This document shows positions 12,787-18,248 of a DNA stretch of 34,327 nucleotides, piece after piece. The stretch's first letter is position 1. The number at the start of each line of letters is the position of its first letter. Origin of the DNA: a virus; IMG/VR virus record IMGVR_UViG_3300018080_008403, positions 1-34,327 of that record; one strand, given 5' to 3'. The notes under the pieces were generated by a model. The model saw only the letters and a program-made list of their open reading frames with translations. It did not search any database and had not been told where the DNA came from. The position numbers were made by a program, and so were the translations under genes.

Positions 12787-12822
12787 CTGTTAACAGGGTA
12801 CAACAAGACGCGGGGTTGTCAA
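12787..12822 (-). promoter_or_regulatory. Divergent control region: promoter and palindromic operator
   Basis: The 37 bp between the two start codons hold, on the minus strand, TTGACA (12817-12822), a 16-bp spacer and TACCCT, followed by the perfect palindrome CTGTTAACAG (12787-12796). ACAAC (12800-12804) and GTTGT (12815-12819) form a second inverted pair. The -10 box is weak. The palindrome is a natural site for a dimeric RHH protein. Confidence 0.6.
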
Positions 12823-13152
12823 GTGGCCGGCCGAAAAAAACAGGGTAATCTGGCCGAGCCGATCGGGGTGCGCTTCGATCGGCCGGTGCTATCGCGGCTT
12901 CAGGAAGTCGTGCAAGCCTCGCCTATGGCGAAGGATGCGGCAGTTGAGGTCGTGCGTGTGATCACGACCTGGTGGCTCATGCAGGCGGTGGATCTCAAGG
13001 GCGAATTCGAGCAGATCGCCTCCGAGGTGCACGAGCAGCGCAAGGGCTTCGCGGATGGCGTCCGGGCCGGCGAGCGGCTCGCAGGCCATGGAGCAGGCCG
13101 ATCAGGGCGTGCTGTGGTAAAGCGGAGAGCTCGTCGACGATCATCCAAATGA
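12823..13152 (+). CDS. Ribbon-helix-helix-like regulator (rightward), candidate phage repressor
   Basis: The 109-residue protein starts VAGRKKQGNLAEPIGVRFDRP and continues VLSRLQEVVQASPMAKDAAVEVVRVITTWWLMQAVDLKGEFEQIASEVHEQRK. The strand IGVRFD and two following helices fit the ribbon-helix-helix pattern, less clearly than for its divergent partner. A long amphipathic helix follows, then an Arg/Lys-rich tail (KRRARRRSSK). The GTG at 12823 is the best start: it opens the first frame past the shared promoter and begins a native-looking sequence. No ribosome-binding site is visible, as for the partner, so both messages may be leaderless. Role as the maintenance repressor is inferred from position. 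Confidence 0.65.
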   Translation: MAGRKKQGNLAEPIGVRFDRPVLSRLQEVVQASPMAKDAAVEVVRVITTWWLMQAVDLKGEFEQIASEVHEQRKGFADGVRAGERLAGHGAGRSGRAVVKRRARRRSSK

Positions 13153-13251
13153 GATTGGGATTTGGCGTCTGGGCGTCTGGGCGGTTAAAGTTGGCGCTGG
13201 ACATGCTGAGACTCCGTTCTCTGGTACCGATGGACCTGGGGGAGATGCCGG

Positions 13252-13267
13252 ACGGGGAGCTCCCCGT
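13252..13267. promoter_or_regulatory. Perfect 16-bp palindrome next to TATAAG
   Basis: ACGGGGAGCTCCCCGT overlaps the T of TATAAG (13267-13272), a possible -10 box for the rightward module. No consensus -35 box is visible, which is compatible with an activator-dependent promoter. It lies about 110 bp upstream of the gene at 13379. Confidence 0.4.
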
Positions 13268-13321
13268 ATAAGGTGTACAACGAGATCGGCGCGGCGCGCG
13301 CTCAGGAAAAACGGGAAAAGA

Positions 13322-13376
13322 GTGACGAAGTGACGGAGTGACGGAGTGACGGAGTGACGGAGTGACGAAGTGACGG
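13322..13376. repeat. TGACGRAG octamer array
   Basis: Seven tandem near-perfect octamers (TGACGAAG or TGACGGAG) ending directly before the start codon at 13379. Confidence 0.9.
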
Positions 13377-13378
13377 TG

Positions 13379-13900
13379 ATGTTGGCAGAGACGGACCCGG
13401 GATTAGTGTTTGCGGTGATCCTCTTTGGGCTGATTCTGTGGCTTGTGATCGGCGGGCTGGTCGGGGCGTCGATCGGCCGAGAACGAGGGCGGACGAGTGA
13501 CGGGGTCTGGCTCGGGATTCTGCTGGGACCGCTCGGATGGATCATGGCGGGACAACTGCCGCGGACGCCGCGGGCGGAGGCGCTGTATCGGCGGAAGGTG
13601 GAACTGGAGCTGGAGAAGCTGCCGGCCGAAGAGGCCGAGCAGCGGGCGCGGGCGGAGAAGCAGCGGCGACTGGAAGAGTCCGAGCGGCGAGCGCGGGAAG
13701 AGGCCGCGCGGGAGCGGCGGATCAAAGAAGAGCAAGAGGCCAGGAGGCGGAGGCGACAGGAGGAGGAACGGGCACGGCGCCGGCTGGCGGTGACGTGTCC
13801 GGCGTGTGGGTTCGAAAATCGGGGCATGGCGCGCCAGGAGGTGGTTACCTGCAGCAAGTGCGGGGCGAAGCTCCACAAGCAGGCCGGATCGCAGATCTGA
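13379..13900 (+). CDS. Membrane protein with coiled coil and C-terminal zinc ribbon
   Basis: The 173-residue protein has two predicted membrane spans (about 9-33, PGLVFAVILFGLILWLVIGG; and 43-60, VWLGILLGPLGWIMAG). A very long charged coiled coil rich in Glu and Arg follows (about 65-138), and then a zinc ribbon CPACGFENRG...TCSKCG near the C-terminus. The layout resembles host envelope proteins of unknown function rather than a virion part. It is separated from the phage modules by repeats on both sides and could be a lysogenic conversion gene (moron) in the control region. ATG 13379 follows the octamer array, with only a weak GACGG upstream. Confidence 0.7.
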   Translation: MLAETDPGLVFAVILFGLILWLVIGGLVGASIGRERGRTSDGVWLGILLGPLGWIMAGQLPRTPRAEALYRRKVELELEKLPAEEAEQRARAEKQRRLEESERRAREEAARERRIKEEQEARRRRRQEEERARRRLAVTCPACGFENRGMARQEVVTCSKCGAKLHKQAGSQI

Positions 13901-13958
13901 GATTCGGGATTTGAGGGGGTTGACGGCGGCGGGGGAGCCGATCTAGGCTTGTGACCGA

Positions 13959-13974
13959 CAACTGGACGTTAGCC
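13959..13974 (+). repeat. CAACTGGACGTTAGCC element, copy 2
   Basis: Identical to 12406-12421. It sits just before the hairpin that holds the ribosome-binding site of the lipoprotein gene at 13997. Confidence 0.6.
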
Positions 13975-13996
13975 GGCATGACATGGAGGTCATGCC
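13975..13996 (+). promoter_or_regulatory. Hairpin presenting the ribosome-binding site in its loop
   Basis: GGCATGAC (13975-13982) pairs perfectly with GTCATGCC (13989-13996), leaving ATGGAG in the loop; GGAGG spans loop and stem and the GTG start follows at 13997. Such a structure can tune translation. Confidence 0.55.
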
Positions 13997-14356
13997 GTGC
14001 GAAACCGCAAGGATGCTCATCTCACCTCGCGTGCCGAGGGCACGCATCGATTGACGATTGACGATTTACGGTTGACGCTTGGGAGGCTCTGCGCGCTGGG
14101 CGCGCTGTGCGTCTGGGCGGTGCTGCTGAGCGGGTGCGCGCTGGACACGTTCGTGCGCAACTTCTCGGCCGACGCCAGCGGGCACGACCCCGAGCTGCAC
14201 TTCATGTGGCGGGCCGAGACCGGCCTGGTGATCGCGCTGGCAAACGTGGACGGCGGAGCCGACGTGAGCGGCGAACAGGTCGCGGCGACCGGCCCGGCCG
14301 AGCCGGCCGGCGAAGCGCCGCCGGTCGCCGAGGATGAAGACCAGTCTGGAAACTAG
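13997..14356 (+). CDS. Small lipoprotein, candidate outer-membrane spanin or surface protein
   Basis: The 119-residue protein has a lipobox LLSGC with the lipidated cysteine at about residue 47, after a hydrophobic segment LCALGALCVWAVLL. The n-region of the signal peptide is unusually long (about 30 residues) because a GATTGAC array (14049-14083) encodes HRLTIDDLRLTLG within it. The mature part is short, with VIALANVDGGADVSGEQVAA and an acidic Pro/Ala-rich end. GTG 13997 has GGAGG at good spacing; a TTG downstream of the array could also start it. It opens a cluster of small membrane proteins in the place where phages keep lysis genes. Confidence 0.7.
   Translation: MRNRKDAHLTSRAEGTHRLTIDDLRLTLGRLCALGALCVWAVLLSGCALDTFVRNFSADASGHDPELHFMWRAETGLVIALANVDGGADVSGEQVAATGPAEPAGEAPPVAEDEDQSGN
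14049..14083. repeat. GATTGAC-type heptamer array
   Basis: Lies within the signal-peptide coding part of the lipoprotein gene. Confidence 0.85.
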
Positions 14357-14377
14357 TCACTAGAGATTAGGGACTAG
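14351..14377. repeat. ACTAGTCACTAGAGATTAGG repeat, copy 1
   Basis: Overlaps the stop of the lipoprotein gene; nearly identical to 24205-24229. Confidence 0.8.
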
Positions 14378-14378
14378 C

Positions 14379-14406
14379 AGCGACGGAGCGACGCAGCGAC
14401 GAAGGG
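14379..14406. repeat. CGACGGAG-type octamer array
   Basis: Short array directly upstream of the ribosome-binding site of the gene at 14415. Confidence 0.8.
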
Positions 14407-14414
14407 AGTCAGCC

Positions 14415-14552
14415 GTGAGCGGCGAGCACTTTGGCAGCGAGATCGACCGGGCCCTGCGGGGACTGTGGAGGTTGTTCGTGGTCCTGCTGGTGGCGCTGCT
14501 GATCGCGGGGGGCTGCGTGCTGGCCGGCTGGGTGTTCGGACGCGGAGGGTGA
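14415..14552 (+). CDS. 45-residue single-span membrane protein
   Basis: GTG 14415 begins VSGEHFGSEIDRALRGLWRL and continues FVVLLVALLIAGGCVLAGWVFGRGG: a charged amphipathic head and one transmembrane span with Gly and Cys in its second half. GGGAG lies at good spacing upstream. Size, charge and place between a lipoprotein and a holin-like gene suggest a lysis-cluster member such as an antiholin or small holin. IAGGC resembles a lipobox but lacks a preceding signal-type arrangement, so I do not call it a lipoprotein. Confidence 0.65.
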   Translation: MSGEHFGSEIDRALRGLWRLFVVLLVALLIAGGCVLAGWVFGRGG

Positions 14553-14602
14553 TTCGGGATTGCGGAATGCGGATTGCGGAATCCTGAACCCCGAACCCTG
14601 CT

Positions 14603-14736
14603 GGCAGGCCCAGGCCTGCCCTACCAGCTGACGGCTGCTGGGATCCTTGGATCCTTGAATCCTTGCCGAACCCAGCTGGCAGGCCCAGGCCTGCCCTACC
14701 GGGTGACGGCTGCTGGCAGGCCCAGGCCTGCCCTAC
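14603..14736. repeat. Three GGCAGGCC/GGCCTGCC palindromes in a row (copies 6-8)
   Basis: Copies at 14603-14624, 14678-14699 and 14715-14736, interleaved with GACGGCTGCTGG and GGATCCTTGAATCCTTG repeats. The last ends 10 nt upstream of the start at 14747. Confidence 0.9.
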
Positions 14737-14746
14737 GGAGGATGCG

Positions 14747-15046
14747 ATGGACATCAAACCGGGTTGGAAGACGACCGAGTTCTGGATCACGGCGCTGGTG
14801 GTGGTCTCGACGCTGCTGGGCTGGCTGGCCGGGCACATCCCGGGCGAGTACGCCGCGATCGTCGAGGCGGCTGCCGCCGCGGCCTACGCGGCCAGCCGGG
14901 CGCTGGCCAAGAAGGGAGGCAGGAATGCGGACGTGCGCGCGCAGGTGCTGGAAGTGCTCACTGCCCTTCGTCGCGGTGGCGGTAACGGGGTGTCTAAACA
15001 TCCAGCCGCCGGCGGCGGAAAGCCCTCGTCCGGGACTGGTACTTGA
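14747..15046 (+). CDS. Holin-like membrane protein
   Basis: The 99-residue protein starts MDIKPGWKTTEFWITALVVV and continues STLLGWLAGHIPGEYAAIVEAAAAAAYAASRALAK. The KTTEFW entry into a membrane span, a second Ala-rich segment and a closing ASRALAKK match a common family of small phage holin-like proteins. Holins would permeabilise the inner membrane at the end of infection. GGAGG stands five bases before ATG 14747. The last ~40 residues (Gly/Arg-rich) overlap a well-signalled lipoprotein gene in another frame and may be of little importance. Confidence 0.65.
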   Translation: MDIKPGWKTTEFWITALVVVSTLLGWLAGHIPGEYAAIVEAAAAAAYAASRALAKKGGRNADVRAQVLEVLTALRRGGGNGVSKHPAAGGGKPSSGTGT

Positions 15047-15179
15047 CGATCCGCGCGTCGACGTGCGGGTGCTGAAAGCTGGGGAGCCCGCCCCGCACGA
15101 CGGCGTGTGGATGAATGGGTGGACGTTCGAGGCGCTGCTGGGAGTAGCGCAGAGACGAAGTGACGGAGTGACGGAGTGA
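14925..15179 (+). CDS. Embedded lipoprotein gene, Rz1-like candidate
   Basis: ATG 14925 lies inside the holin-like gene in another frame, with GGGAGG at ideal spacing. The 84-residue product MRTCARRCWKCSLPFVAVAV continues TGCLNIQPPAAESPRPGLVLDDPRVDV; VTGC at residues 20-23 is a lipobox after a short signal peptide. A Pro-rich mature part is typical of outer-membrane spanin subunits, and overlap with another lysis gene is typical of Rz1. The segment DGVWMNGWTFEALLG is a second conserved-looking piece. The C-terminus (RRSDGVTE) comes from the octamer array that follows. No Rz-like partner with membrane anchor and long coiled coil is certain; 15638-16006 is a possibility. Confidence 0.6.
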   Translation: MRTCARRCWKCSLPFVAVAVTGCLNIQPPAAESPRPGLVLDDPRVDVRVLKAGEPAPHDGVWMNGWTFEALLGVAQRRSDGVTE

Positions 15180-15192
15180 CGAAGCGACGAAG
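15152..15192. repeat. TGACGGAG octamer array
   Basis: Five octamers; the first encode the last residues of the embedded lipoprotein. Confidence 0.9.
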
Positions 15193-15218
15193 GCACAGGT
15201 TGCAGAGAACTGAAAACT

Positions 15219-15242
15219 GGCAGGCAAAGGTGCCTGCCCTAC
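15219..15242. repeat. GGCAGGC/GCCTGCC palindromic repeat, copy 9
   Basis: Variant with a longer loop (AAAGGT). It ends 12 nt upstream of the start at 15255 and follows a GAGAACTGAAAACTG repeat. Confidence 0.9.
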
Positions 15243-15254
15243 CTGGAGTAAGCA

Positions 15255-15602
15255 ATGCCAGTGAACCAAGAATCGTCTGAGCCGGTGGTAGTCGGCGGGC
15301 TGGCGGCGACGTACATCGCCGCCGACGAGGTGAACGGGCACGTGGTGGAAAACGACGGCAGGATCGTGCTGCACGTCAAGAACACCGGCGGGTCGAGCAC
15401 CAACGTGACGGTCAAGGGCGGCGAGTACCAGGGTCGCACGCTGGAGGACCAGGTGGTGGCGGTGCCGGCGACCACCGGTGACCGGTTCATCGGTCCGTTC
15501 CGACCGGCGCTGTACAACCAGAGCGGGGTCAACGCCGGGAAGATCAAGATCGAGTTCAGCGAAGACACGGACGTGACGTTCGCGATCCTGAAGGTGAGCT
15601 AA
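15255..15602 (+). CDS. Small phage structural protein (virion-associated beta-sandwich type)
   Basis: The 115-residue protein reads VVGGLAATYIAADEVNGHVVENDGRIVLHVKNTGGSSTNVTVKG and later VVAVPATTGDRFIGPFRPALYNQ, ending in short strands. This pattern (ND GR...LHVKN...VPATTGDR..GPF) is common in small phage proteins near head or connector genes and predicts a beta-sandwich, possibly a capsid decoration protein. It is not itself characterised. GGAG precedes ATG 15255. Its place ahead of the terminase genes is unusual for a decoration protein. Confidence 0.7.
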   Translation: MPVNQESSEPVVVGGLAATYIAADEVNGHVVENDGRIVLHVKNTGGSSTNVTVKGGEYQGRTLEDQVVAVPATTGDRFIGPFRPALYNQSGVNAGKIKIEFSEDTDVTFAILKVS

Positions 15603-15637
15603 CCGCCAAGGCGCCGAGAGCGCCGAGGGTGTGATCG

Positions 15638-16006
15638 ATGGGCGGCGACGACGCCAGGGTGATCTTCGACAAGCTGGACGCGCTCGGGGAGGGGCAGGCG
15701 GCGTTACAGGCCGACGTCGCGCGGCTGAAGGGTACCGTCGCGACGTCGCTGAAACGGCACGAGGAGGAGATCAAGGCGCTGTTCAGCTACCGCCGCGAGC
15801 ACGAGCAGCGGATCGCGCAGATCGAGCGGGACTACGTGCCGGACGAGGACCTGAAGGCGTGTCAGGCCAAGCGCGACGAGGACCAGCGCGAGATGAACAA
15901 GAAGGTGGACTGCGTCAAGGGCAGCATGCAGCGCTGGGCGGGTGCGCTGGCGGCGATCGTCGGATTGCTGGGACTGGTCGCCGCAGTGTGGAAGGCGATC
16001 GATTAG
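15638..16006 (+). CDS. Coiled-coil protein with C-terminal membrane anchor
   Basis: The 122-residue protein consists of a long charged helix (about 10-95, with heptad-like spacing; FDKLDALGEGQAALQADVARLKGTVATSL) and a C-terminal span WAGALAAIVGLLGLVAAVWKA. In Mu-like phages a protein of this shape (DUF2730 type) sits just before the terminase genes; XhlA-like haemolysins and i-spanins look similar but usually have the opposite or different anchor order. I favour the DUF2730-like reading. ATG 15638 follows GAGGGTGTGATCG. Confidence 0.6.
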   Translation: MGGDDARVIFDKLDALGEGQAALQADVARLKGTVATSLKRHEEEIKALFSYRREHEQRIAQIERDYVPDEDLKACQAKRDEDQREMNKKVDCVKGSMQRWAGALAAIVGLLGLVAAVWKAID

Positions 16007-16036
16007 CGGCGGGTGAGAACGTGACAAGGTGACAAG

Positions 16037-16279
16037 GTGAATGAACGCGGACGGCAACTGGTGGAACTGGAGCGCGAGCTGAAGCGGTGCGTCGGGGACG
16101 CTGAGCGACACCGCGCGCAACTGATCGCGCTGAGCAGCTTTGACGATGCCCCGGCACTGAGTCGGCTGGACGAGGTCGAGATCTCGACCGCGTGGTCGTC
16201 GCTGATGCTCTGTCGCAAGCGGGCAGTCGAACTGCTCGAAGACAGGAAACGGCTGCTGGCAGCCGGGGCTGGCGATTGA
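16037..16279 (+). CDS. Small helical hypothetical protein
   Basis: The 80-residue protein MNERGRQLVELERELKRCVG continues DAERHRAQLIALSSFDDAPALSRLDEVEISTAWSSLMLCRKRAVELLEDRKRLL. It is charged and helical and probably a coiled-coil pair. It lies between the coiled-coil membrane protein and the candidate small terminase. No family is recognised. An AAGGTGA repeat-derived sequence (GTGACAAGGTGACAAGGTG) ends at the start codon. Confidence 0.6.
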   Translation: MNERGRQLVELERELKRCVGDAERHRAQLIALSSFDDAPALSRLDEVEISTAWSSLMLCRKRAVELLEDRKRLLAAGAGD

Positions 16280-16294
16280 CGAGGTCCGAGGTGG

Positions 16295-16789
16295 ATGAGC
16301 GCGGGACGACCAGACTGGACGACGAAGGTTCCCAGCGAGGAGCTGCAGGCGATCCACGAGTGGATCGACGACGAGGCGAACTACAAGTCGATCGACATCT
16401 ACCGCCAGTTGAAACTGGGGCGCTACACGCGTCCGCGGAGCTTCCGCCGGTACGTGGAGAAGCGGAGAGAAAGCTCACGCGAGCGCGTCGAATCGGGTAC
16501 CACACCGCCCTCGTCGTTCTCGCGGGACTCGCTGGAGGAGCTGACGCGCGCGGCGATCGGCAAGGCGCTGCTGACGGAGACGCTGCCGGCGTACCGGCTG
16601 CACAGTGTGCTGAGCGTGATCCAGCGCAGCAAGATCGCCGAGGTCCGGCAGCAGGCGGAGCAGCGCGCCCAGGAGCTGCACGACCTGAAGATGAAGGCCG
16701 CGGCCGAGCAACTCGACGAGATGGAGACATCCAACGAGCTCACGCCCGAACAGGTGGTCGAGATCAAGCGGAAGGTGCTGGGGCTGTGA
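16295..16789 (+). CDS. Candidate small terminase subunit (Mu gp27/DUF3486-like by position)
   Basis: The 164-residue protein begins SAGRPDWTTKVPSEELQAIHEWIDDEANYKSIDIYRQLKLGRYTRPRSFRRYVEKRR, which looks like a DNA-binding helical head in which a short loop (YTRPRSFRRYV) could contact DNA. A long helix follows (about 80-150), as in the gp27 proteins of Mu-like phages. It ends with a GTGA overlap with the large terminase gene. Such subunits recognise phage DNA and regulate packaging. Sequence similarity to DUF3486 is weak by eye, so the call rests mainly on place and shape. Confidence 0.6.
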   Translation: MSAGRPDWTTKVPSEELQAIHEWIDDEANYKSIDIYRQLKLGRYTRPRSFRRYVEKRRESSRERVESGTTPPSSFSRDSLEELTRAAIGKALLTETLPAYRLHSVLSVIQRSKIAEVRQQAEQRAQELHDLKMKAAAEQLDEMETSNELTPEQVVEIKRKVLGL

Positions 16790-18168
16790 GGAAAGCGACG
16801 AAGCGACGGAGCGACGGAGCGACGAAGGGGAAAGGCCGAAACGCGCTTAAGAGAGGACCACGCAAATCGGGGGCGGCCGGGACGCCGGCCGCCCCCCGCG
16901 CGTCGGTCTTGACGCCGCGGCCGTACCAGAAGCGGGTGATCCTTCTTCCCGACCGGCTCATGGCGCTGATGTGGTCGCGCCAGACCGGGAAGGGTTTTAC
17001 TGCCGCCTCGATCGTCAACGTCGATATCCTCGACGCCGAGGCGCAGCGGCAACGAACCGAATGGGTGTTGACCAACCGCTCACAGCTCCAGAGCCGCCAG
17101 CTCGCGCGCAAGGTGCACGACCAGGCCGAGGCCGTGGTGCGTGCCCGAAAGATGCTGCAGGGCCCCAACGTCAACGACCTAAGCGGCGGCAACTTCGAGA
17201 TCGTCTATCCCGGCGACAGCCGGGTCTGGGTGTTGAGCGGACACCCGGACGCGGCGGCCAGCTTCACGGCGAATCTGGTCGCCGATGAGATCGACCTGAA
17301 CCCGTGGTGGTCGGAGCTGCTCGGCACGGCACTGCCGGTGGCATCGACCAACAATCTGCGTGCACTGCTTACCAGCACGCCGCGCGGCAAGCGCGCGATG
17401 TACCAGGTGTCACAGGATGCGAAGAAGGACGGCTCGCCCTGGTACTTCGAGAAGCTGACCATCTACGAGGCGGTCGCGCAGGGTTGCCCGCAAGATCCGG
17501 CCTTCCTGCGGCGGGCCATCCTGAACGAGGTGCGCTGGCGTCAGGAGTACTTGTGCGAGTTCGTCGACGAGGACACCGTCTGGCTCAACTGGGATCTGCT
17601 GGTGGCGTGCGGTGATCCGGAGGCCACGGTCGAACCGGCGCCGTTTGACGGGCCGGTCTACGGCGGGTGGGACATCGCGCGCTATCACCACCTGAGCGTA
17701 TGCTGGATCGCCGGTCAGGTCGGCACGGTGCTGAGGCCGCTCGGGTTGCTCGTGATGCGCAACGTGAAGTTCGAGGCGCAGATCGAGCGGGTCTCGCAGG
17801 TGCTGTCGCGTTATCCGGCGTTTACGCGGTTGTGCATGGACGAGACCGGGATGGGGGAGATGCCGACCGAGGTCATGAAGCGTCGGTGGGGCGGCTATCG
17901 GGTCGAGGGCGTCAAGTTCAACACGATCAAACCGTTACTGGCTGGCGACCTCCGCTATGCGATGGAGGAACGCAACTTCCTGATCTTCGACGACGACGAA
18001 GTACGCAACGATCTGCACAGCATCCAGCAGACGTTCACCGCCGGGAACAAGCCACGCTTCGAGGGCGAGGCCGCCGGCTCGCACGCGGACCGGTTCTGGG
18101 CGGCCGCGCTGTGCAAGCACGCGGCCCGGCCGGCGGCCGGCGGGTGGATCGCCAGAACCACGTGCTAA
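16786..18168 (+). CDS. Terminase large subunit (Mu gp28-like)
   Basis: The 460-residue packaging motor and nuclease has a variant Walker A SRQTGKGF (64-71), Walker B LVADEID (about 164-170), a coupling motif LLTSTPRGK (about 195-203), and a RNase H-like nuclease with D296 (GGWDIARYHH), D352 (CMDETGMGE) and D435 (HADRFWAA). RQTGK and STPRGK are typical of the Mu-like branch, which packages by a headful process from host-integrated DNA. The start is GTG 16786, in a GTGA overlap; the first 18 residues (VRKATKRRSDGATKGKGR) are encoded by an octamer array and share the tag seen on early proteins. The conserved domain begins near residue 40. Confidence 0.92.
   Translation: MRKATKRRSDGATKGKGRNALKRGPRKSGAAGTPAAPRASVLTPRPYQKRVILLPDRLMALMWSRQTGKGFTAASIVNVDILDAEAQRQRTEWVLTNRSQLQSRQLARKVHDQAEAVVRARKMLQGPNVNDLSGGNFEIVYPGDSRVWVLSGHPDAAASFTANLVADEIDLNPWWSELLGTALPVASTNNLRALLTSTPRGKRAMYQVSQDAKKDGSPWYFEKLTIYEAVAQGCPQDPAFLRRAILNEVRWRQEYLCEFVDEDTVWLNWDLLVACGDPEATVEPAPFDGPVYGGWDIARYHHLSVCWIAGQVGTVLRPLGLLVMRNVKFEAQIERVSQVLSRYPAFTRLCMDETGMGEMPTEVMKRRWGGYRVEGVKFNTIKPLLAGDLRYAMEERNFLIFDDDEVRNDLHSIQQTFTAGNKPRFEGEAAGSHADRFWAAALCKHAARPAAGGWIARTTC
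16795..16828. repeat. CGACGGAG octamer array inside the terminase 5' end
   Basis: Encodes the basic N-terminal tag of the large terminase. Confidence 0.9.
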
Positions 18169-18194
18169 CGTGACAAGGTGAGAACGTAACAACG

Positions 18195-18230
18195 CTGAAA
18201 ACTGAGAACTGAAAACTGAGAACTGAACTG
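18195..18230. repeat. CTGAAAA/CTGAGAA heptamer array
   Basis: Five tandem degenerate heptamers between terminase and portal genes. Related short arrays occur at about 5299, 7001, 15207, 22830 and 25338. Confidence 0.85.
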
Positions 18231-18248
18231 GCGACAAGGCGGCCGACG

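Noticed and set aside
14049-14083. TTG start inside the heptamer array as the true lipoprotein start
   Set aside because: The GTG at 13997 has a GGAGG at good distance, whereas the TTG candidates lie in repeat sequence without a ribosome-binding site; not fully excluded.
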